From Parcubacteria group bacterium Greene0416_79 (GTDB lineage Bacteria > Patescibacteriota > Minisyncoccia > Phycocordibacterales > UBA10002): DNA of 9,457 bases. The number at the start of each line of letters is the position of its first letter. The stretch's first letter is position 1. A program made the position numbers and the translations under genes. The notes beneath the pieces were generated by a model. That model did no database searches, was not told the origin of the DNA, and saw nothing but the letters and a program-made list of their open reading frames with translations. Location of the stretch: positions 1 through 9,457 of the forward strand of contig VMES01000008.1 of NCBI GenBank assembly GCA_007375655.1, in the 5' to 3' direction. Below are positions 5,574 through 9,457 of the stretch, in pieces.

Positions 5574-6245
5574 TTATTGAGGCAAGTATTTACTGATCTC
5601 AATGTCATAGCGTTTATCATCCCATGTGTCGGGCGCTTTCAAGACCTGTGTGCCGTTCTTTACAAAGACTTTCGTATGCTGGTAGGTAATGCCATACTGT
5701 CGCGCTAGATTTTCTTCGTCCTTATCCGTGTTGCTGTCTTTGTAATTGATGCGGATGCCGATCACCTTGTCGGTCGTTAGTTCGTTAAACGTTTCCTGTA
5801 TAATCGGAAATTCCACTTTGCAGATCGGACACCAGTTGGCGTAGAAGTAAAGCACCACCAGTTTATCCGATGCAATCGCCGCATCGTAATCCGCCTTATT
5901 GTATTCAAGGAGAGGCGCAGACGCTCCGGCAAGAACCGTTCCCGTGTATTTTGTCATCATTGCCTCCCCTTCCTTTTTCATCAGGGTCTCACCCTTCATC
6001 ATGGCATCGTCTTTTTTCTCCATCATTGAGCCTTCATCTTTCATCATAGTCTCTCCGTCTTTTTTCTCCCTGGTATTATCAGGAGCCCTTTCCATCGCTG
6101 CGCTGTCTTTTTTCATTACCTCGTCGTTTACCGAAGACTGTGGTCTTGTGGCGAAGTAAGCCACCCCTCCAATGACCACGACCAGGGCAACTATCGCGAT
6201 GACAATAGGCATAGCAAAACCTTTTTGTGAATTGTTGTTTTTCAT
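5574..6245 (-). CDS. Membrane-anchored thioredoxin-like protein with Met-rich linker
   Basis: A 223-residue protein with an N-terminal hydrophobic helix (about 12-31), a strongly charged linker (about 42-100) and a C-terminal thioredoxin domain (about 113-223). The linker repeats Met-Met/Lys/Asp/Glu blocks (MMKDEG, MMEKKDD, MMKGET). The active site is ANWCPICK with C139 and C142. The region where thioredoxins have a cis-proline reads ITYQHTKVF, so that proline seems absent. The N-terminus (KGFAMPIVIAIVAL) resembles a prepilin-type signal but lacks the glutamate at +5. It lies 13 bases before ccdA, making it the first gene of the redox cluster and a likely partner of CcdA. An in-frame ATG at 6266 would add seven residues and suits the -10 box better; ATG 6245 starts the hydrophilic KNNN tail, so the choice is open. 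Confidence 0.85.
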   Translation of the reverse strand: MKNNNSQKGFAMPIVIAIVALVVVIGGVAYFATRPQSSVNDEVMKKDSAAMERAPDNTREKKDGETMMKDEGSMMEKKDDAMMKGETLMKKEGEAMMTKYTGTVLAGASAPLLEYNKADYDAAIASDKLVVLYFYANWCPICKVEFPIIQETFNELTTDKVIGIRINYKDSNTDKDEENLARQYGITYQHTKVFVKNGTQVLKAPDTWDDKRYDIEISKYLPQ

Positions 6246-6273
6246 AAATACATTGATATAGTCCATTATGGAA

Positions 6274-6306
6274 ATTATAGATTAGTATGTCAAATAAACT
6301 TGACAT
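6274..6306 (-). promoter_or_regulatory. -10 box and inverted-repeat operator candidate of the redox cluster
   Basis: A perfect TATAAT on the minus strand (6274-6279) lies seven bases before ATG 6266. Just upstream, ATGTCAA (6287-6293) and TTGACAT (6300-6306) form a perfect 7-bp dyad with a six-base spacer, lying where RNA polymerase would contact the -35 region. At a 17-base spacing the -35 position reads CAAGTT, a poor match, which fits a promoter controlled by a dyad-binding regulator. The regulator is unknown. The start site predicted from the -10 box would sit at or next to ATG 6266. Confidence 0.5.
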
Positions 6307-6611
6307 CACCACTCCGCTTTTCTCAAAAAACTTTACGCGAGGGCGCGGCGGAGCCGCTCAGAATTTTACCCATCCCCACCCGAGCCGCGCAAAGCGCGGC
6401 GAGGACAACGTTCCGTTGGAGCTACTTCTAAAATACACCGCGGTGCGGGGGTGTTTGTCGGATGAAGTTCGAAACTATTTCTAGCAAAATCCAAATGAGT
6501 AAAGAGGACTCGGCAGGGCGAAACAATTTGTCTGTGGAAGAATGGGGGCGGGTTTCGGACTGGGGATTTTCGGAAAGGTGGCGGCTACCAAATCAAAAAC
6601 TATACAAAAAA
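6307..6611. other. Non-coding stretch with GC-rich hairpins
   Basis: No believable gene is seen in this stretch. It holds a short hairpin GCGGC-GGA-GCCGC (6345-6357), a pyrimidine tract with C-runs (6361-6381), and a perfect 7-bp hairpin GCCGCGC-AAA-GCGCGGC (6384-6400). A 10-bp palindrome CACCGCGGTG lies at 6436-6445. The combination of GC hairpins around an AATTTT plus C-run tract resembles, on the opposite strand, the core of the nested inverted repeat at 3368-3458. The rest (6446-6611) shows nothing recognisable. Confidence 0.6.
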
Positions 6612-6639
6612 TTGACGAGTTCACTGTGGTGTGTAGAAT
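6612..6639 (+). promoter_or_regulatory. Sigma-70-type promoter of the MazG-like gene
   Basis: TTGACG (6612-6617) and TAGAAT (6634-6639) are separated by 16 bases, a good housekeeping promoter on the plus strand. The transcript would start near 6646, leaving a leader of about 27 bases. AGAAAG at 6663-6668, four bases before the ATG, is a weak Shine-Dalgarno candidate. This gene therefore has a normal leader, unlike several others here. Confidence 0.6.
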
Positions 6640-6672
6640 CATCTACAGTTCAACATTCAACCAGAAAGAACA

Positions 6673-7290
6673 ATGACAACTATTCAGATTTCGCCCGCTC
6701 GTCTGCACGCGGACTCCTCGCTTCAAGCTTTTCAAACGTTTAATCGCACCGTGTATGAAGCAGTGAACAACCGCGACTTCGGGATACTGGAAATGGCGTG
6801 CCGCTTGGCGAGATACGCTTCTCGAGTAGCGCTTTGGGTGCGTAAAGCGGAGATGGAGCGAACCGGATACCATCTCTCCATGATGCTCTCTTGGCTCTGC
6901 GCGCTCACCAACAGAATGGGTCTTTCTATGGAGCAAGAGGTAGCAACCTACTGCGTAATTGAGCTTCAATCCGGCGCGCCCATTGCCGAGCTTCAGAAAA
7001 CATTTGCCGCGAGACACACTGATGTCTCCCTTGAAAGGGCCTGTCTCTGCTTGGCAGAGAAGGTACTCGGAGTTGCTTCAGAACTTGAGTACTATCAAGA
7101 AACTCACGAGGTGGAGCATTTCCGCAATATGGCAAAGCGAATGGCCCAGAGCGTAGAAGCGCTCTTGGTCGTTGCAGGCAAACTTGATCTCAGTTTGGGC
7201 GAGGAATTGGCAAGATATTTTGAGGGAGGTTGCAACCATTGCCATCGCATTCCCTGCGGATTCGGCTTCAGAACCGATAAGGTCGTGTAG
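6673..7290 (+). CDS. Small helical protein, two degenerate MazG-like repeats with Cys/His tail
   Basis: A 205-residue, all-helical, soluble-looking protein without signal peptide. Its two halves look like repeats: helices at about 17-93 ending in LSMEQEVATY and at about 103-182 ending in LSLGEELARY, 89 residues apart. The pattern, including ALTNRMGLSMEQEVATY, recalls the last helix of MazG-like nucleotide pyrophosphohydrolases. The tail CNHCHRIPC (C187, C190, H191, C195) resembles the Cys motif ending some archaeal and CPR MazG-like proteins and could bind zinc. The EExxE and ExxD metal-binding motifs of active MazG enzymes are not seen in either half, so it may be non-catalytic. The family call is an eye-level inference. 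It has its own promoter upstream and a strong terminator downstream, so it is a one-gene unit. Confidence 0.7.
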   Translation: MTTIQISPARLHADSSLQAFQTFNRTVYEAVNNRDFGILEMACRLARYASRVALWVRKAEMERTGYHLSMMLSWLCALTNRMGLSMEQEVATYCVIELQSGAPIAELQKTFAARHTDVSLERACLCLAEKVLGVASELEYYQETHEVEHFRNMAKRMAQSVEALLVVAGKLDLSLGEELARYFEGGCNHCHRIPCGFGFRTDKVV

Positions 7291-7330
7291 CGCACCCGTT
7301 GGAGAACCTAAAAACTCCACGTGGCACAAT

Positions 7331-7358
7331 GACAGAGCTTCGCGCTCTGTCTTTTTTT
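7331..7358 (+). terminator. Strong intrinsic terminator after the MazG-like gene
   Basis: GACAGAGC (7331-7338) and GCTCTGTC (7344-7351) form a perfect 8-bp stem around a TTCGC loop, followed by seven T (7352-7358). It lies 40 bases after the stop codon at 7290 and separates this gene from the otsA fusion. Confidence 0.93.
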
Positions 7359-7383
7359 GCATCGGTTCTAGAAACAAAACCCT

Positions 7384-7401
7384 TTGTAGGAGTTGTAGAA
7401 G
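7384..7401. repeat. Tandem 9-bp pair
   Basis: TTGTAGGAG is followed directly by TTGTAGAAG, a 9-bp tandem pair with one mismatch. The core TTGTAG is the same word as in the 7-bp tracts next to tRNA-Ser. With two copies only, this may be chance. Confidence 0.4.
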
Positions 7402-7440
7402 TTACACTCTTTCCATTACCCGTTTCCTTCCAATGATATC

Positions 7441-7472
7441 TCGCTCCACTTTACCCAGGTAAAGTGGAGCGA
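7441..7472. repeat. 32-bp palindrome upstream of the otsA fusion
   Basis: TCGCTCCACTTTACC (7441-7455) and its perfect reverse complement (7458-7472) are separated only by CA. Weaker pairing continues outward, with TTTCCAT at 7410-7416 matching ATGGAAA at 7472-7478. It lies 25 bases upstream of the -35 box of the next gene. There is no T-run, so it does not look like an intrinsic terminator on either strand. An operator or activator site for a dimeric regulator, or a recombination site, fits better. Confidence 0.85.
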
Positions 7473-7497
7473 TGGAAATCGGCTACAGAGCAACAAG

Positions 7498-7526
7498 CTG
7501 ACAAAAGGGCTGAAAAGTGGTACCAT
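7498..7526 (+). promoter_or_regulatory. Promoter of the otsA fusion gene
   Basis: CTGACA (7498-7503) and TACCAT (7521-7526) are spaced by 17 bases, a good sigma-70-type match. The -10 box ends 11 bases before ATG 7538, so the leader would be about five bases. GGCGAG at 7527-7532 resembles a ribosome-binding site but would lie mostly outside such a short transcript. Confidence 0.5.
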
Positions 7527-7537
7527 GGCGAGCGTAC

Positions 7538-9457
7538 ATGAAGCAGATACTTCTCATCACCTTTGGCACCATTGCGGCAGTGAGTATCATCGTCATCGGC
7601 TTTACCTTCACCCAAGTCAACGAGGAACGGCTCAATCTCGCCGCGGACTTGCAGTACCGCACCCGCCTCCTCGCGGACTCGCTGTCGGAGGCCGTTGAGC
7701 CGAGTCTTGCACGTAACTCCACTACAACACTCCGGCGCATTGTGGATCGGTTCGCCGACCGCGAGCGCATCGTGGGGCTCGCGGTCTTCAACAACCGCGG
7801 CGTGTCGCTCGTCGCCTCCAAGGAGATACCGAAGCGGGTGATTGATAATCCCGATTTCGTCTTTGAGGCGCTGAACAGGGGCGAGGCGGCCGGACGGTTT
7901 GAGAAAATAGAAGGCGTACCACTCTATCTCTTCGTCTCTCCACTCTTTGAGAAAAAGAGCGCTGTGTCGGGCGCGCTCGTCATGGTACAGAGCGCCTCCC
8001 ACATAGATGCGGCCGTCGCCGATATCTGGAAACAGAATATCGTCCGCTTGCTCGTGCAGATTTTCATCTTCTCCGCGGCCGTGGTGCTCCTCATCCGCTG
8101 GGCGTTGTATAAGATACTCGCGCGATTTGCGGACTCGGTGAAGTCCGCGCGCGTAAGCAAAACGAGTAAGCCCCATATCGGCGGGCCGTTCTTCCTCAAG
8201 CCCCTCGCAAACGAGATAGCGAAGATGCATCTCAGCCTCACGCAAGCCAGGTTTGCCGCAAGCGAAGAGGCGCGCATGCGGCTCCAAAAGCTTGAGAGCC
8301 CATGGACTGCGGAGCGACTTAAAGAATTCGTCAAAGCACATCTCAAAAATCGAAAGATCTTCTTGGCGTTCAACCGAGAACCCTATACTCATCAACGGAT
8401 AGGTACTGATCTGCGCGTCACTTCTCCCGCCGGCGGCGCTTCAACAGCCCTTGAACCCGTCATGGAGGCATGCGGCGGACTCTGGTTCGCGCATGGGAGC
8501 GGTAACGCCGACCGCGACACCGTGGACGCAACGGATAAGATAGAGGTCCCGCCTGAACATCCGAGCTATACCCTCAAACGTTTGTGGCTTACCGAGGCGG
8601 AGGTAAAAGGATTTCATAGGGGGTTTGCGACAGAGGGGTTATGGCCCCTCTGCCACATCGTGCACATCCGTCCTATCTTCCGCAAGGAGGACTGGCTCAT
8701 GTATCGGCGCGTGAATGCTAAATACGCGAAAACGATACTTGAAGAAATAAAGAGCGTGCAGGAGCCGATCGTGTTACTCCAGGACTATCACTTCACGCTA
8801 CTCTCACGCATGATCAAAGACAACCGCCCGGACGCGCAGGTAGGGTTCTTCTTGCATGTGCCCTGGCCCAGCGCGGAATCGTTCAGCATCTGTCCCTGGC
8901 GAAAGGAGATCCTTGACGGCATGCTCGGCGCGGATGTCATCGGCTTCAATACGCAGCAATCCTGTAATAACTTCATAGAGACGGTCGGGAAAGAGATAGA
9001 ATCGCTGGTTGACTTTGAGCAAGTTTCTATCACGCGCAATGACCATACTTCCTATATCCGTTCATTCCCTGTGAGCATAACCTTCGCCAACGGCCACGAA
9101 CTAGATCAGCCGCCACCAAGCAAAAAGACGCTGGAGCGTCTTGGCATCAACACGCCGTATCTCGGGTTGGGTGTAGAACGGCTGGATTACATCAAAGGAA
9201 TCCCGGAGCGCTTTAGAGCAATAGAGATCTTTCTTGAAACGCACCCCGAATTCCGGGAAAAGTTTACATTCTTGGAGATCTCGGCTCCGCATCGCCAGGG
9301 AATAAAAGCATACCAGGAATATCGCGAACTGGTCGTTCAAGAAGCGGAGCGTATCAATAAAAAATTTGCGACAAAAAGATGGAAACCGATCGTCCTTGAA
9401 CTGATACAGTATATCCACCCGGAGCTTGAACACCCTCTCCTTCCGTCATTGCGAGGA
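7538..9457 (+). CDS. otsA: Membrane sensor-like module fused to trehalose-6-phosphate synthase (partial)
   Basis: The reading frame is open from 7538 to the right edge (640 residues, C-terminus missing). The second half (about 270 onward) is a GT20 trehalose-6-phosphate synthase, which joins UDP- or ADP-glucose to glucose 6-phosphate. Matching landmarks are NREP (N279-P282), the GG loop G299-G300, LQDYH (D416), FLHVPWPS (H440) and VERLDYIKG with R548 and K553, spaced exactly like R262/K267 of E. coli OtsA. The first part is not found in ordinary OtsA: helix 1 (about 4-24), an extracytoplasmic segment of about 140 residues resembling a Cache/PAS-like sensor, helix 2 (about 172-191) and a HAMP-like or coiled-coil connector (192-260). 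ATG 7538 fits the promoter; GTG 7517 is the only earlier in-frame option. The domain fusion suggests trehalose synthesis controlled by an external signal. Confidence 0.88.
   Translation, partial: MKQILLITFGTIAAVSIIVIGFTFTQVNEERLNLAADLQYRTRLLADSLSEAVEPSLARNSTTTLRRIVDRFADRERIVGLAVFNNRGVSLVASKEIPKRVIDNPDFVFEALNRGEAAGRFEKIEGVPLYLFVSPLFEKKSAVSGALVMVQSASHIDAAVADIWKQNIVRLLVQIFIFSAAVVLLIRWALYKILARFADSVKSARVSKTSKPHIGGPFFLKPLANEIAKMHLSLTQARFAASEEARMRLQKLESPWTAERLKEFVKAHLKNRKIFLAFNREPYTHQRIGTDLRVTSPAGGASTALEPVMEACGGLWFAHGSGNADRDTVDATDKIEVPPEHPSYTLKRLWLTEAEVKGFHRGFATEGLWPLCHIVHIRPIFRKEDWLMYRRVNAKYAKTILEEIKSVQEPIVLLQDYHFTLLSRMIKDNRPDAQVGFFLHVPWPSAESFSICPWRKEILDGMLGADVIGFNTQQSCNNFIETVGKEIESLVDFEQVSITRNDHTSYIRSFPVSITFANGHELDQPPPSKKTLERLGINTPYLGLGVERLDYIKGIPERFRAIEIFLETHPEFREKFTFLEISAPHRQGIKAYQEYRELVVQEAERINKKFATKRWKPIVLELIQYIHPELEHPLLPSLRG

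Noticed and set aside
6300..6305. TTGACA as a plus-strand -35 box
   Set aside because: No -10 box at a suitable distance and no plus-strand gene within 350 bases; the word is one arm of the dyad instead.
6462..6743. A 93-codon plus-strand reading frame before the MazG-like gene
   Set aside because: It overlaps the start of the MazG-like gene by about 70 bases, crosses a good promoter, and its product has no recognisable fold or hydrophobic pattern.
7441..7472. Intrinsic terminator
   Set aside because: The stem is long but no T-run follows on either strand, and a proper terminator already exists at 7331-7358.
7451..8395. A 314-codon minus-strand reading frame opposite the otsA fusion
   Set aside because: It is a high-GC shadow of the sensor-OtsA gene, which has clear catalytic motifs and runs on to the window edge; the antisense product resembles nothing and is full of His/Arg/Glu.

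Overview
The window looks like a piece of a bacterial chromosome from the Patescibacteria (Candidate Phyla Radiation), probably a Parcubacteria-type lineage. This is an inference from several traits: compact single-domain genes, weak or absent Shine-Dalgarno sequences, a PilM/PilN/PilO pilus cluster, a Met/Lys-rich secreted thioredoxin, and many short hairpins and 7-bp repeats between genes. No rRNA, integrase, transposase or CRISPR array is visible.

Layout. Bases 1-1869 (minus strand) hold type IV pilus inner-membrane assembly genes in the order pilM, pilN and a pilO-like gene cut by the window edge. Bases 1903-2568 (minus) encode a DedA/YqaA-type VTT membrane protein. Bases 2722-3102 (minus) encode the Holliday-junction resolvase homologue RuvX/YqgF. 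A tRNA-Ser(UGA) lies at 3218-3304 (plus). It is preceded by facing 7-bp-repeat tracts and followed by a ~200-bp nested inverted-repeat element.

Bases 3526-6266 (minus) form a three-gene extracytoplasmic thiol-redox cluster. Its order is a membrane-anchored thioredoxin, a CcdA-type electron-transporting membrane protein, and a TlpA-like thioredoxin with a DipZ-type C-terminal beta domain. Together they resemble mycobacterial DipZ split into separate genes. The CcdA protein appears circularly permuted: its first helix, carrying SPC, is at the C-terminus, and the protein begins where helix 2 normally starts. This is the most unusual item in the window.

Bases 6307-6611 are non-coding and hold GC hairpins. 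On the plus strand follow a small all-helical protein at 6673-7290, which looks like two degenerate MazG-like repeats ending in a Cys/His cluster, and a strong terminator at 7331-7358. After a 32-bp palindrome comes a large gene from 7538 that runs off the right edge. It fuses a two-helix, sensor-like extracytoplasmic module to a trehalose-6-phosphate synthase (OtsA, GT20) domain.

Several genes (pilM, pilN, ruvX, the thioredoxin and otsA) have a -10-like hexamer only 7-13 bases before the start codon. This suggests leaderless or nearly leaderless transcripts.
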